Below, piece after piece: positions 11,601 to 27,219 of a stretch of 64,000 nucleotides of DNA. The first letter of the stretch is position 1; each line of letters opens with the position of its first letter. The translations under genes and the position numbers were made by a program. The DNA comes from Hericium rajendrae (lineage: Eukaryota; Basidiomycota; Agaricomycetes; Russulales; Hericiaceae): positions 744,001 through 808,000 of the forward strand of contig CM065883.1 of assembly GCA_033439255.1 (NCBI GenBank). Reading direction: 5' to 3'. The notes below the pieces were generated by a model. That model was given only the letters and a program-made list of their open reading frames with translations. It ran no database searches and had not been told where the DNA came from.

Positions 11601-14600
11601 GGGCAGGGTTTGCGAGAACGAAATCGCGAGGAAGTCTTCGTACGCTCCTTGGAAGGCATCTTCGACACGATCCATCATGCTGACCTACAAGATCAAGCAG
11701 AGGTCTTCATTCGTCAAGTGTCTCGTCATGTCTTCTCTATGGAGCTTCGAAAAGGCCTTGGCCAAGATGTAGCTCCTCGCCGGTATCCAAGCCTCTTGCT
11801 GGCATCGTATCTGGATGCACTTGCTTATGGTCTAGCTCGGGAACATCATGACGAGGCGACGAAGGCGAAAGAGTTCGTGGACTCTCTGATACAGGAACTC
11901 ATTGCCAGGAGCAGCGCAAGCGACGTCTCGGCCCATGATGTCATAACGACTCTTCATCATATTGCAACTCGATTCAGCAATTTATGCTTGGATGAGCCCT
12001 GGGTCCGCAAGAAGGCGGGCTGCACTGGAATTAAGCTCATTCTGAATGTTCCCGAGTTTGGGGTCAAGTGGATCAATGACCGTGAGGTGGACCTGGTGCG
12101 AACAATTTTGCATGTTCTGAAGGATATGCCGCACGATCACCAGCGAGACGTGGATGACGTCCTTGGGATCCTTATCCGGGTGTTGCGGGTTAGCAACAGC
12201 GATGCGTCGACAGAAGACCAGACTACCAACAACAATCGCAACAAGATTATTCATCTCACCGGGATTTTCTTCGCAGAGCTTTCCAGCTCGAACGCGATCG
12301 TGCGCCAGGCGGCGGAGACATGCATCAGTCTTCTGTCCAAACTGTACCAGAAACCTATCCCGGAGCTCCTTCTTCCCCATCGCGATCGAATGCTCACAGC
12401 CATCTATACGAAGCCTCTCCGTGCTCTTCCTTTTCCTATGCAAATAGGCATGATCGAAGCTATGCGCTACTGTGTCAGTCTGGATCCTCCTCTTCCGGAC
12501 TTGAATGATGAACTCCTCCGACTCTTGCACGAAGCGTTGGCACTAGCGGATGCTGACGACGTCGCGCTTCTTGGTCGAGGAAACGTGCGTCAAGGTAGTA
12601 TGGACATAACAAAACTGCGAGTGGCATCAATCCGATTACTGACGGCCTCAATGCCCATGACGGACTTCTTCTCCAAGCAGCATCAGACGCGTCAAAGGTT
12701 GGTTCTAACCTTTTTACACGATTTACACGATTAGAGCCGAAATTAATGTGGCATTCTCAGGGTGACAAGCGTTTACTTTAAATCGCTTTATTCGCCTTCT
12801 TCAGAAGTCAAGGAAGTTGCTCACGAAGGCTTGCGGATGGTTCTCCAGCATCAAAGCCGCTTGCCCAAAGAGTTACTGCAGACTGGCTTGCGACCCATCC
12901 TTATGAACCTCGCAGATCCTAGGCGATTATCTGTCGCTGGTCTGGAGGGTTTGGCTCGCCTTTTGGAGCTTTTGACTAACTATTTTAAAGTTGAAATTGG
13001 TCACAAGCTCTTGGATCACTTCCGCATCGTCGCGGACCCGCAGATGCTGCAAGCATCTTCCAGGCTCCCTCTATCCGAGAACGAGGGCATAACGAAGTTA
13101 GTCCGGCTAGCCAACATCTTTCATTTGCTTCCATCGACTGCCAACATTTTCCTGGAGAATCTGGTCAATGCAATCGTGCAGACAGAGGCGCAGATGCACT
13201 TTTCCGGCCCTAGTCCGTTCTCTGAGCCACTGGCCAAGTACTTGGATCGCTATCCTATCGAGGCAGTAGATTTCTTCATGCGACATCTGGGTCTTCCGCG
13301 ACATGTACGGACCTTGAGAAGTATCCTCCAGGCCAAGCTGTCCGTCAACCTCCAGTTGGAAATAATTTCAAGAACCTCGAGTATCGTTACAGATAACCTT
13401 TTGGGCGGTACACCAGGTCTTCTTGGTGCTGGCCTTGACTTGTGTTTAGATCTCGCGGAGTTGGATCCCTGTTGGCTGGTCGAGAACGACTATGTTGTGC
13501 AGGCCCTGCTCAAGGTGTGGCATGCTGAAACGCCACCTCCAGAAGATGATGCATCAGCAATATCGAGCGCTGTGCACAGACATTCCACCCTTTTGTCTCT
13601 GTTTCAGAAGGCACTTGAAGCTACTCCCCGGATTGATATTCTTTTCGAAGCGATCACGGTGTTTACTCGCAATCTACCCATGGACCTCGTTCGTTTTACG
13701 CGGTTTTTATACGACAAGGTTGCATTCAGCAGTGACTCCTTTTATCGGCGCGACATCATTTACAGGTTTCTGCTGTGGTTCTCGGATTCGTCAATCAGCT
13801 GGGCCCACAAGACTTTTTTCATCCGTTACATCGTTACGCCTACCATCCAGCACGCCAAATCCACGTCGAAAGATGCACTTCTGAGCGACGACATGATTTC
13901 AGAGCTTCATCGACGTATATGGCAGCCCATGAGTGATGGTCACACGTTTGCCGAAGCTGATGACATGTTCAACATCGAATTACTGCACATGACAACTGTC
14001 ATCGTGCAATGTTATCCCGAATTGCTAGACGTGGCCCGGAAGGATATCATTAAATGCGCCTGGCACTTCATCACAAGTGAAGATACGCTTGTCAAACAAG
14101 TCGCCTATCTTCTTGCTGCCAGATTTTTCGAAGCCTTTGAAACACCTCAAAAATTCATCCTCGGCGCCTGGACAGGGCTACTGAGGCCTCCACACCAAGA
14201 AGGCAGAGCTCTCGTTCGACAGGCACTCGATATCTTAGCGCCGGCTCTGCCCCGCTCTACAGCTCAGGAGTCTGGCTACCCACAGTGGGCGAAGACAACG
14301 CGACGGCTGTTGGCTGAAGAAAGCAATGGCCAGTCCCAAATTATCACTGTGTATCAACTTATCGTTCGTCAATCGCAGCTTTTCTATCCTGTCCGTGCTC
14401 TTTTCATTCCACACATGGTCAATTCTTTGGCGAAACTTGGTTTGCAAGGAGCGCCTTCTGCGGAGTCTCGCCTCTTATCTGTGGACATCACACAGACCAT
14501 TTTTGACTGGGAACAGCAGGCTCAAGAGGAGCACACCGCCCAGTCCGACTCAGGGACAGCGAGTTCAATCTGGCTTACTCCTTTGGGTTTCCGCGAGAGT

Positions 14601-17600
14601 GTCGTGAGCTATCTTGTCCGACTGGCAACCTCTGGCCACGACGTTCAGGCTCGAAACATTCTCATTCCTCGAGCGCTCAACCTTCTTCGTGCCATAGTTG
14701 GCCCTACCGGATGGCGGGATGTTACGGTCAAACTCAATTACTTCTCGCGTTTCTTAGAGCAGGTAAGCCTTTTGCACTTCCTCTCAGTATATTTAGCGAG
14801 CAATACGTCTTATCTGATTTCTTAGACCGAGTTGAACACCGAAACCCTTCTCAGCCAGGGCCTTAATGCCGCTAAAGTCCTTCAGGTGGTTACAGCTGAC
14901 AAGGACGACGCATGGTACGCCGACACGGAAAATGCGACAATATTGCAGCGACTCGTCCGAAAGGGCATGGTCACCGACGAATTTGCCCTTCATGACGCTC
15001 TGCACCCGGTGTTCGATCGCTTGCTGCACTTGTATCCGCTTCCGAAAGAAGATGAGGAACAGCAAAATGACATGTCGGACTTCCATAATTTTGTTTACAC
15101 GGCAGTAGGCGAAGGCTTGCGCAACACGACGGCCCTGCGCGGCACCCTACTCATGCTCAAATCCGTCGTACAAGTCACACCGGAGCGCATCGAGCCTTTC
15201 GGAACCTCGTTGATGAAGCTTCTCAGCAAGTTGGCAAAGGATCACGTCCAGGCTCAGCCGGGCTCCAGCGGTTTTGACAGCAGTGTCCGCCTCCTGATAT
15301 CTATCTTGGACATCTGCCAAATATCTGCTACATACCTTGGTGACCAACGACGCTGGCTGATTCTGACGCTTGCCACGTTGGTTGAGAAATCGAAGAGTCC
15401 CAGTCTCTGTCGGTATATGCTTGATATCGCTCGCGATTGGGCCCTGCACAAACGGGAGCCTTATCCTACGATGAAGGAGAAGGCCACGATTCTGCACAAG
15501 ATGGTATCATATGAAAGTCGCGGTGAACCATTGTTTGCAGCCTATCTGGAGCTCATCTACCAGATCTACACTGAACCGACTCTCCGACGTAGCGATTTGA
15601 CGACGAAGCTGGAGCAGTCATTTCTCTTGGGTTGCCGAGCTAGGGACGTGGCCGTCAGAGAGAAATTCATCGACCTCCTTGATGTCAGCGTACCTAGGAC
15701 ATTAATGAGTCGGCTCTCATATATCCTAGGCGTGCAAAGTTGGGAGGCTTTGGCCGATTCTAACTGGATCCCTCTAGCGCTGCATCTTCTCCTGGGGGCC
15801 GTGGATGCGGATTTACCTTTGGTATCGGAGCGCAAGGCTTCTTTATCCTCAACGAGCGTCCTCTTAGCGAACAGACACGCTCATGATATTATCCGACCAA
15901 TGCAACGCTTGGTCTTCATGGATCCTCAAGTCGCGAGCGATACGTGGGTGTGCGTTTTCCCCGCGGCATGGGCTTCCTTTTCCCGGCGCGAGCAGGTTGA
16001 CATTACGCAGCACATGGTATCTTTGCTCGCGAAAGACTATCATATCAAGCAGGCAGAGATGCGACCAAATGTCATCCAGACGCTGTTGGCTGGCGTCAAC
16101 GCGTGCACACCGCCAATGACGTTGCCTCCGCATCTAGTCAAATATCTGGCGAAGACGTTCTGTGCCTGGCACGTTGGTATGGAGATCCTTCAGACCATGA
16201 ACCGTAGTCTGGAAGACGAACCGTCCATCCGTGATACAGTCGCTGATGCTCTGGCGGAACTGTATGCAGAGCTTTCCGAAGAGGACTTATTCTACGGTCT
16301 ATGGCGCAGACGTGGCCTTCACAAGGAGACAAACATCGGCATCGCTTTCGAACAAAATGGGATGTGGGAACAGGCCGCCACAATGTATGAGAATGCCCAA
16401 AGCAAATCCCGCGCTGGGACACTTTCCTTCTCTGAACAGGAGTATTGCCTTTGGGAAGACCACTGGATCTTAGCGGCGGAGAAGTTGCAGCAATGGGACG
16501 TCCTTTACGAATTCGCTCGCAATGAAGGAAATCAAGAACTGATGCTAGAAAGTGCATGGAGGATCAAGGATTGGGCCAATGAACGGGAAGCGCTTGAAGA
16601 ACAGATTAATGCGCTACCGGAGGTGGCGACTCCTCGTCGACGGGTTTTCGAGGCATTCATTGCATTACTCAAGATGCCTGCCGCTCTCGACAAGAACACG
16701 GAATTTACAAAGATCCTTGAGGACGCAATGCAACTGTCCCTTCGGAAATGGATCTCTTTACCTCCCCATCTTTCAACCGCTCATGTACCACTCCTTCAAC
16801 ATTTTCAGCAGTTCGTTGAGTTGCAAGAGGCGGTTCAAATCTTTGGATCACTGTCAGCGACGAACGCTCAGAACCTGGAGAAGAAGTCATCTGACTTGAA
16901 GATGGTCCTTCAGGCCTGGCGTGAAAGGCTTCCAAATCGCAGCGATGACATCAGCATCTGGAGCGACCTCGTAGCATGGAGACAAAATGTGTTCGGTGCC
17001 ATCAACAAGGCATACGTACCGCTTATCCCGAATTCCCAAGGCGGTAATACAGCCAGCAACACCAATACCTACGGTTATCGAGGGTACCATGAGACAGCTT
17101 GGATTATCAATCGCTTTGCTCATGTTGCCCGCAAGCACGAGCTCCTAGACGTCTGTTTCAATCTTCTAAACAAGATTTATACCCTGCCCAACATCGAGAT
17201 TTCCGAGGCATTCCTGAAGCTACGTGAACAAGCGCGGTGTCATTATCAAAAGCCCAACGATCTGCAAGCTGGCTTGGAGGTGATCAACAACACGAACCTT
17301 GTCTACTTTTCGACTGGTCAAAAGGCCGAGTTTTATACTTTGAAAGGCATGTTCCACGCACGCTTGGGCCGAAACGAGGAAGCAAATCAAGCTTTCGGAT
17401 CAGCTGTTCAGCTCGACATGTCTCAAGCGAAAGCCTGGGCTGAATGGGGAAAATATAACGATCGGATGTTCAAGGAGTTCCCGACCGATATGGCGCATGC
17501 TGCGAACGCGGTCAGCTGCTACTTACAAGCTGCTGGTCTCTACAAGAACGGCAAGAGTCGGCCTCTTTTGACCCGTGTTCTCTGGCTTCTCAGTGTCGAT

Positions 17601-20247
17601 GACAGTGCGTTCACAATATCCCGAGCATTCGATACATACAAGGGCGAAGCTGCTTTCTGGTACTGGATAACTCTGATTCCACAGCTGTGTTTGTCAATCA
17701 ATCAGCGTGAGGTCAAGCAAGCCCGGTATATCCTATTGAACTTAGCCAAGCTATTCCCTCAGGTACGCCTTTCAGAGACTTCACGAACTGTCTAATCGCT
17801 TACTCTACTTTTTCTTAGGCTCTGTTCTTTCACCTGCGCACAACTCGGGAAGACATGGCGTTCATTAAGAAACAGCATGCTGCCATGATGGCTGCCCGGA
17901 TGAACGCCGCTAGGGCTCAGCAAGCTTCTCCAGCAAACGTAGAAATGAACGGCCATGATGCAGTCTCTTCGGTTTCTCAGATACCGAAAACGGAGAATGG
18001 AATGGTTGTTGACTCTGAGCCACGCCAAGCACCTGAAAGTGCTGCTTCAGGCTCCGATCCTTCGAAGCCCGCGAATGCGGCAGCAGCACCTCAGGCCGGT
18101 GAAGCTCACCCCGCATATCCGGTGCGGCAGACTTGGGAGCATGTGGATGAAGTCGTACAAATGCTGAAGACCGCTTTTCCTCTCCTGATCTTGAGCATGG
18201 AAACTATGGTAGATCAAATCAACCAGAGGTTCAAAGCGACTCCTGAAGAAGAGATTTATCGCCTCATATGTATGCTGCTTCAGGATGCATTGCAGGTCAG
18301 CGGACCAAATCTTAACTCTACTCTCTTGCTTTGCTTAATCACAATCCACAGCAATATATTTTGCGGGTCAATGCGATCGACGATGATGGCCAACTCAATC
18401 AGGCGACCCTGGCGAATATCACCCGCATGGCTGGCAATCTTTCTGGCCAAGCCAGGGTTAGTCCTTTTCTAAGCTTTAATCTTTATTATCACGCTCAGTT
18501 CTTTTGCAGAAAGAGTATGAGGAAGATTTCATCAAAAGCAAGCCGACCCATAACGAATACATTCGTCGATTACAGCAATGGCGGGACAGATACGAGAAGC
18601 ATCTGGACTCGCGCCCTCGCATCCAGCCTCTGGACCTGCTTAGCCATTACCTGACGGAGTTCCAGTATGGCAAGTTCGACGAAATTGAGATTCCTGGTCA
18701 ATATACCGAGGTCATTATTCTCTTGCAATCTTCGCTCCTTCATGCGTCTGACCAATTCAAAGGAGAAAGACAGTAATCAGAATTTCACGAAGATTCAGAA
18801 GTTTGGGCCTTTCTTCGAGAACTGCAGATCTCATGGGCACTGCTGGAGGCGTATCACAATCCACGGCAGTGATAATTCGCGCGTGTCCTTCGCGGTACAG
18901 CTCCCATCTAGTCGCCATACACGTCGAGAAGAGAGAGTCATGCAAATAATCCGTACATTCAACGGGTATGCATATGATTTATACACCTGCAATAGCGTGC
19001 TAACCATATTACGTGGGCAGTGTCCTGAGACGCAAGAAGGAATCCAGAAAGAGGAACCTCATGTTCCATATTCCTGCGGCGGTCGCTTGCAGCTCGAGCC
19101 TCAGATTACTCCAGAACGATTCCTCTTACGTGACGTTCGGGGAAATATACGAACAATTCTGCGAGAAAGCTGGTATCTCAAGAGATGACCCTATGCTCAT
19201 TCCTGGAGAAAAGGTCAAGGCTGTTCTGCAAGAGTTCAATGAGGAGCACGGCGCCCTTGTAAGTTGCATTCTTTGCTCGTGTTGATGCCATACTAATCGA
19301 ATCTTAGCCCAACAAGACGGAGTACTTCACGTTGAAGAAGGACATCCTAGACGATATCATGACTCATATGGTTCCTGAGACAGTCCTTACTCAGGTAGAT
19401 CTTCTCTCGTCTCCTGTGTCCGTAGAATACTGACATGCCGTAGTATATGATACGCTCAATGGAAGGGCCAGGGGAGCTATGGCGGATGCGGAAGCAGTTT
19501 GCGCTTCAAATAGCATCAACCTGCTTCATGACCTACGTATTCTGCTTGACGAGTCGCTTACCGCCACGGTTCCACTTGTCCAGAAGCACGGGATTGCTTG
19601 CCATGAGCGAATTGCTGCCCGGTAAGCCTGTCTGTAGCTTGCAAAAGAAATCTTCCTCATCCAGTCAACCGCAGGTGTATCTAATCAGACGCCTGTCTTT
19701 GCTTCGAATGATGTCGTCCCGTTCCGCTTTACGCCGAACATCCAATATTTCCTGGGTCCTGTCTTCACGGAAGGCATCTTGACGTCCAGTATAATGGCAA
19801 TGGGCCGCAGTCTTACCGAGCCTCACGTCAGTGTTCACTTTTCTTCATATTGATATGCCAGCTGAACTGTGGTCTTGCTAGTTTGACCTCGAACAGCAGC
19901 TGTGTCTGTTCTCTCGCGATGAAGTCATGACATGGCTTCATGGGCGCGGGAAACCCTGGACCTTCGATCTGTCATTCCGGCAAAATGTTGCTATGAACAC
20001 TGACGGAGTTGTCAAGCGAGCAGAGACCCTGGCATGCAAGATTGAACGAGAACAGGTCAGCTCGGACTTTCTCATATTTCAACGGTTTCTCATACTTACA
20101 CGACAATTGTTTCAGGCTTTGGCAAACCCGAACAACCCCTGCCCCGCCCAAGTGCCTGTCGTGCAGACAATTATCAACCTCATCGCGTCCGCGACAGACC
20201 CTATCAACCTCATGAAGATGACAGAGATTTATCACCCCTGGTTTTAA
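8647..20247 (+). CDS. TRA1: TRA1/TRRAP: SAGA and NuA4 PIKK-like scaffold
   Basis: Giant pseudokinase of the PIKK family that recruits the SAGA and NuA4 acetyltransferases to activators. ATG 8647 (MDNIPQLGTVADLEMRA) opens a HEAT/TPR solenoid of about 2,500 residues, followed by a FAT domain (about 15.9-17.8 kb; for example QNGMWEQAATMYENAQ). A PI3K-like domain follows: RRITIHGSDN, RREERVMQIIRTFN, VPFRFTPNIQYFLGP. The FATC tail ends YHPWF at TAA 20245-20247. About 18 short introns were traced and all hold the frame, giving roughly 3,600-3,700 residues, close to yeast Tra1. The kinase-like domain lacks an HRD/DFG-type catalytic loop, as expected for this inactive family. No frame break was found over 11.6 kb. 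Its tail faces the BRD8-like gene, another NuA4 component. Confidence 0.97.
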
Positions 20248-20399
20248 TGTGACTAGAATCTTATGTAGACTAACGGTGCAAGACTGATTGCTTGATTGTA
20301 TTTTATCGCGTGTTGTTGTTTGATAACTGTATCCATACATATGACAAATATCTTATCAAAATATTTTCGACTACCGTGAACGAACGGAAATCGCATATG

Positions 20400-22497
20400 C
20401 TATAGACGATGACCTCCTCGAATGATACCCTCCGTCTGCAAGAACTCGTTGATCTGCTGTTCGCTGACCAGCATCATCTTATGTCCAATCAGCAAATGGC
20501 TCGAGTGAACGAATAACTCAAGGCCTCTCACCTCCTCCGCCATGTTATAGATATCCGACTTCGGCCTGTTGTACATCATGGAGTTCGCAAACATCAGATA
20601 CACGTCTCTCTGGAATTGGGCCGAATTCGAGATCGCGCCGTCCTTGATCCTCATCTTGATGGTCTTCAGATCCATGGGCCGTTTCACGATCTCGCGGTAA
20701 TCCGGGGCCTCAGAGTTCTTGATGGGATTGTGGAAGATGTTGCCGTTCCGGTGCTGCGAGATCTGCGAGTGCAGCATAATGATGACGTTTTGAAACTTTT
20801 TGGTAGCTGGCGTCACTTCGTGTACGGGACGTGCGCCACGGCGGCGTGATGGACCGGGACTTGGGGCTGTAAAGTGTGAATAATTTGACGGAACATTGAG
20901 CAGAAGGAGACGCACCAGCATCTTCGTCCTCGTCTGCTTGAGAGACTTGAGAGACTTGAGACTCTTCTCGGGCCCGTTTCTTGTCCCGCTCAGTTTCTGA
21001 AACGCCTTCCAGTTCGGAAGCTTTGCGTTTGGCTGGGGGACAGATCAATTGATATTGAATCGTAAAAAAAAGGTCGATCACTTACAGTCTCGATGAGAAA
21101 TTTCGGGCGATTCTTCTTGGTCGCGTTGAGCTTCCGGCGTCGCCTCATCCATGGCAATATCTTCATCCTCTCCTTCCGGTTTCACTTCCTGATCCGGCTC
21201 GGGCACGGGAGTTGACTCGGCTTCCTCTGCGTTAAATGTCAAACGCAACTTCAGCACTCTTGCAATGATAGTACACGCAAAACAACATTACCAGAGGGTT
21301 CGACAGGCGATGGTGATGGCTCGCGAGTGCCTTGAGGCGAGGCTTCAAGCTGCTCTTCTCTATCTTCCGTGGTCTCGAGTGGGGTCTCCGCGAGAATCTC
21401 TTCAGACTCGGATTCGTGTGCCTCTGGAAGGTTATCCTGCTCTTCAGGTGCTGTGGTCTCGACGTCTGGCTCCTCAGTAAGGTCAATTATGCTTTGCTCG
21501 TCGGGTGACGCAGGGCGGCTGGGGACCTCCGGATGACTTTCGTCTTTGCCGTCGGATGGCAATTGAATGTCGTCGCTGTCCGGTTGATTTGCAGGAGATA
21601 GACCCTATGTACGTCCAACATGGATGAGCGTCCATGGAATCAATGCACAACAATGAAGACCTTTTGTTCAGCAGCTGCAGTAGCTTCAAGCACTGCGGTT
21701 GGCTCGACAGCCTGCTCTTCGCCTATAGGCTTGGCGATGGGCATCATTCCGTCTGTCAGAGGCATGCGGGACAAGAGGACGCTAGAATCATACCTCGGTC
21801 TCGGGCTCACCGGCAACCTGAACCGAAGGCGGTTTCTCTTCGTCTTTCGAGATGCCGAGCTTTTCCCTAATTTGCTCATCCCATGCTCCAGACCGAATGG
21901 CATCAATTTCAGCTACGACAGCTCTGAGATGATGGCATTGTGAATATAGTGAAAGGCTACAAGAACGGGACCAATCACGTACTTGAACTTGCCCTCTTCG
22001 GCGACGATCAGCTCCCGGAGCTCAAATATTCGGGCTTGGTAGTGTTTCTGGGCGAGCTTCAAGTTGTTTTTACCTTCGCAATAGTCAGAACACGTAGTCA
22101 CCGGTATTGACATGATAGAACTATACCATGGCGTGGCAGGAAATCGGGTGCGGAACTGGCAGACGAGCTAAGGTCGACAATTTTAGACACAAGAGCATCC
22201 AACGCACCTCTCCAGGTTCGCTTCTTTCATCAGATGTTCGTATGCGGCCTGACATGACTGAGACGAATGGACAGTAAGCTCCATCTGAAAGAGTCAGATA
22301 GATAGCGTGCTAACCTCGGGCGAGAAAGAACTGTGGGGTTGTGAGATGAGAGGGTGCTCAGATAGGAGTTTGGCAACGGCGGGCCATGCATTCGCGCCGA
22401 GCTCATATACAGCCTGGGCGAGGATGAGACGCTCGAGATTGGAGAGATTTTCGGGGACGAGGTCAGTGAGACGACGGGAGCGAGTGGCAGATGCCAT
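20400..22497 (-). CDS. BRD8/Bdc1-like bromodomain protein, probable NuA4 subunit
   Basis: Start ATG 22497-22495 (MASATRSRRLTDLVPENLS) begins a SANT-like N-terminal segment with WPAVAKLLSEHPL. Next come a coiled region (ARIFELRELIVAEEGKFK, then AVVAEIDAIRSGAWDE), typical of BRD8 and fission-yeast Bdc1, and a long acidic, Ser/Pro/Glu-rich linker. Basic KRKASELEG leads to a C-terminal bromodomain: FQNVIIMLHSQISQHRNGN, PIKNSEAPDYREIVKRPMDL, FANSMMYNR. The tail ends GGHRL at TAG 20402-20400. About nine introns. Bromodomains read acetyl-lysine; this family is a NuA4/TIP60 subunit. It lies tail to tail with TRA1, 152 bp apart. The bromodomain is certain; BRD8 orthology is inferred from the N-terminal pattern. 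Confidence 0.78.
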
Positions 22498-22680
22498 TAG
22501 AGCAGTGGCTAATAGCAGCGGCAGAGATGTCGCGTCGCGTTTAGCGCGCGATTGCCGGGATCGTGGGAACGCGGTGCTGAAGAGGGGTGTCCGCCGCCGG
22601 CCGGTATCAGAATAGGATAAGTAGTGCGTCACCCCAGCACGTTGCCTTCGTCCGTTGCTGCGCTCCTGCCTCCTCCCAAC

Positions 22681-24232
<1,552 letters not shown>

Positions 24233-25006
24233 TGACTGGTTATTGCATTGTATGTTGAACGTCCTCGATTTCAGTTGTCTGGATGTCCCCGTCACTTTGG
24301 ATCAGGCTCGGGCTGTGCGCATCGGACTGCTAGTTTAGATCAGGATACCTTGTACGATATACGAAGATGAGGTCGCTACCTAATATGACTGCCATGGTTG
24401 AGAATCTGGCATTCTCCCTTGCTTGCAAGGGCCTTCTGAAGTGAGGCCCTACCGGCCATGTGCAGTGCTCGGCACAACGGAAGAGAATGGGAGCAATTCG
24501 TCTCTCAATGTGTTGGACGTCCATTTGTGCAATCTCTGACCAAAATCATAAAGTTCCTCGATAGTGCAGGGAGGCATTGGCCTGCATTCCATATGCACAT
24601 CTTGGTGGTGATTTATTATACAGCATAAAGAGGTTGTAAAGATTCATCTGCCCTGTCATTTGACTCTCACAAGACTTTTTTCCCAAGCCTCATTTAGATG
24701 CGCCAAGCACGCCGTCCTCCAGTGAGCAAGGGTTCAGCCAACGTCGCGAGCTCGAGGCGGCGCTTTATGTAAGTAAGTAGTCTTCGAAAGTTGAAAGTGG
24801 AAAATGTTTGTGCCTATACGCGCAGTGCAATGCTAAGTATGACGTCGTGCTTTGAGGCAGGTTAGGAGTTCGTCATTACTCACATTTCGACGTTACTAGT
24901 GACTTCAGAGCTATCCAACAATTTGCTCATGCCCCCTAACTAGAGCATCATTATTCTGCAGCAGTTCCGTGATACTTTGAATCCGTGAAAGCGCGAGGCT
25001 CTAGCT
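24233..25006. other. Intergenic, nothing recognised
   Basis: About 770 bp between the PEP4-type gene and the DCAF-like gene, both on the plus strand. It is expected to hold the terminator of the first and the promoter of the second. No coding pattern, tRNA-like box pair or repeat was recognised. Confidence 0.5.
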
Positions 25007-27219
25007 ATGCCAGAAAGTAACTCAGATACTCAAGCTCAAGTCGAACGGCCCGCCATTGACCAGCGCCGATATCCCTATCCCAAACCTTCGCGATTGGCAC
25101 AGCAGCCGCTCCGCTTGCCTCGTTCTAGAAGATGGAATCGCACTACTTTCGCATCCTCTTACGAATCCGATTTAGACCGAGTAAACGTGTTGGGCGATGA
25201 TACACGGGGACACACTGGGTGAGTGCTTACGGCGCTCACGACATGTTGCTCGTCTGATCCGGCATTGCAGCTGCGTTAACGCTGTCAGCTGGGCTGAAGA
25301 TGGACGGCTACTTCTCACTGGAGGGGATGATACTACGTATGCATATATTCATCCTCGGCGAGAAAGTCACTGACGGCGGCTCAGTGTGCGCCTATGGCGA
25401 ATAGACCAAAGCAATTCATCAACCCCCTTTCCATTTGTTTGCAACGCAGTCCTCCACACCGGACACAGTGGAAATATCTTCAATGTGCAGATGCTCCCGT
25501 ACTCTTCGAGGATGTACGCCTTGTCCCGCGGCCTTGTAGGGCAACTGCTAATCGTATATCCGCGAGGATAGCGCAACCGTCGCTGGTGACAACCAGGTGA
25601 GGGTTTTCGATGTTGAAAGTGCGGTCGGCAGCAGGTTTCAAACTGCCGGCGAAGAAGTGCATCTTCGCAACTCATGTCTGCGCGTCCTGCGCTGTCACAC
25701 TTCCCGGACGAAGAGGCTGGTTACAGAAGAGAGCTCTGATCTCTTTTTGACTGTCGCTGAGGTACGTCCAAACTGGGCTTTTCTAGCGGCTGATGTTTGA
25801 GACGGCTTTTCTAGGATGGTAGTGTGCGTCAGCATGACTTGCGAGTACCACATCGATGTCCCTCTGGGTGCCCGCCTCCGCTTGTCAAGCTGAACCACGA
25901 CCTATCAACACTTGCATTGTCGCCATTGACACCCTACCAGTTCGTCGTTGCTGGAGAGTCACCATACGTTAGTGGATGGACGTCATTTTGTGGCCTCTCT
26001 CGATGTTCATTGATCTCGCGCAGGGTTATCTCTTCGACCGCCGCCAAGTGGGCAGATGTATCGAAGAAGAATGGGGTATACCGGCAAATGAACGGGAGCT
26101 CACTACCTGTGTCCGACGCTTTGGGCGCAGGCAACGGGGCCCTGGCGAACACGCGGGCTGCGAGCATGTCACCGGTGCCCGGATGGCCTCGAGCAACGGC
26201 CATGAGGTTCTGTCGGTCTCATTCTTCATAAGGAGTCCTTTCTAACATTATTTCAGGTTCTCCTGTGTGAGTCGCTTTATTCTTCGGCGCACTCTTGGTG
26301 GTTAACTCCTCATCCGACTCGAAGCATACAGCTCAGATGCTGTCTACTTGTATTCCACCCGGGACGATCCAGTGGACCCTGCAGAACTCAAGAAGGCAGA
26401 GCGTAACATGCTTCCACCGAAGAAGCGTCGTCGGAAGTTGGTCGTCACCCATCAAACGAACGAGGACCTAACGGAAATGGACACGATTGTCGATTTGGAC
26501 CCAAATGCTGGCGACAACGACAATGACTCGAACGCGGAGTCATCCAGCGATGGGAACCACTCATGACGCCGAAGAGCCTGAAGAAGAAACTGAAGAGGTC
26601 GAAGAGGAAGGCCATGAAATCTTTGGGAACGTCCCCGTCATCATGCCTCGGAGACGCTTTTTAGGCGCATGCAATTCTGAGACCGTGAAAGATGGTGCGT
26701 ACTTACTAGGCTCCAGGCCTGGATGTGTATGTCTGTCTAACAATGTCTTTTTAGTGAATTTCCTCGGTCCGGATGATGAGTTCGTCGTCTCCGGGTCGGA
26801 CGACGGGAATTTCTTCATGTGGCGAAAGTCCACCGGAGACCTTCGTGGTATATATGAAGGCGATGGCAGCGTGGTCAACGTCATAGAAGGACACCCACGT
26901 CTTCCATTGGTTGCCGTAAGTGGGATCGACACAACCGTGAAGGTGAGCCCATCGGTGCATCCAGGATAATCACTTCTAACCCGAATTTCAGCTCTTTAGC
27001 CCTGTCTCTGGGCCTAGCGCTTTCTCCCACATGCAGAATGCAGATAATATCATTAAACGCAATCTGGAAGCAACGTCGAGGCGTGTGGATTTGTCGAGTC
27101 TCTATACTCAATATCGTCTCCTGCTGCGCCAGGCAACGCGACATCGAGACGGCACTGGGGAGGGTGAAGAGGGCGAAGAGGGCGAAGGGGAAGAAGAGCC
27201 GACCTGTACATTCCAGTAA
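25007..27219 (+). CDS. WD40 protein, DCAF6/DCAF8-like (putative CUL4-DDB1 receptor)
   Basis: WD40 protein resembling the DDB1-CUL4-associated factors. ATG 25007 (MPESNSDTQAQ) leads to LGDDTRGHTG|CVNAVSWAEDGRLLLTGGDD, then HSGNIFNVQMLPYSSR, VAGDNQVRVFDVE, DGSVRQHDLR, GYLFDRRQVG, the strongly conserved EHVTGARMASSNGHE, and SYSSDAVYLYST. An acidic insert with KKRRRK follows. The last blades are EFVVSGSDDGNFFMWRKSTG and AVSGIDTTVKLFSP, and an acidic tail ends at TAA 27217-27219. The frame breaks at the GGG of 26552-26554: one base too many separates SSSDG from HDAEEPEEE. About nine introns. The ubiquitin-ligase role is inferred from family resemblance only. Confidence 0.8.

Noticed and set aside
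27160-27205. GGCGAAGAG tandem repeat at the end of the DCAF-like gene
   Set aside because: Low-complexity acidic codon repeat encoding a Gly/Glu tail; common and uninformative.
26550-27219. A separate gene starting downstream of the DCAF-like frame break
   Set aside because: The downstream part supplies the last WD blades and acidic linker of the same protein; a one-base G-run error joins them.
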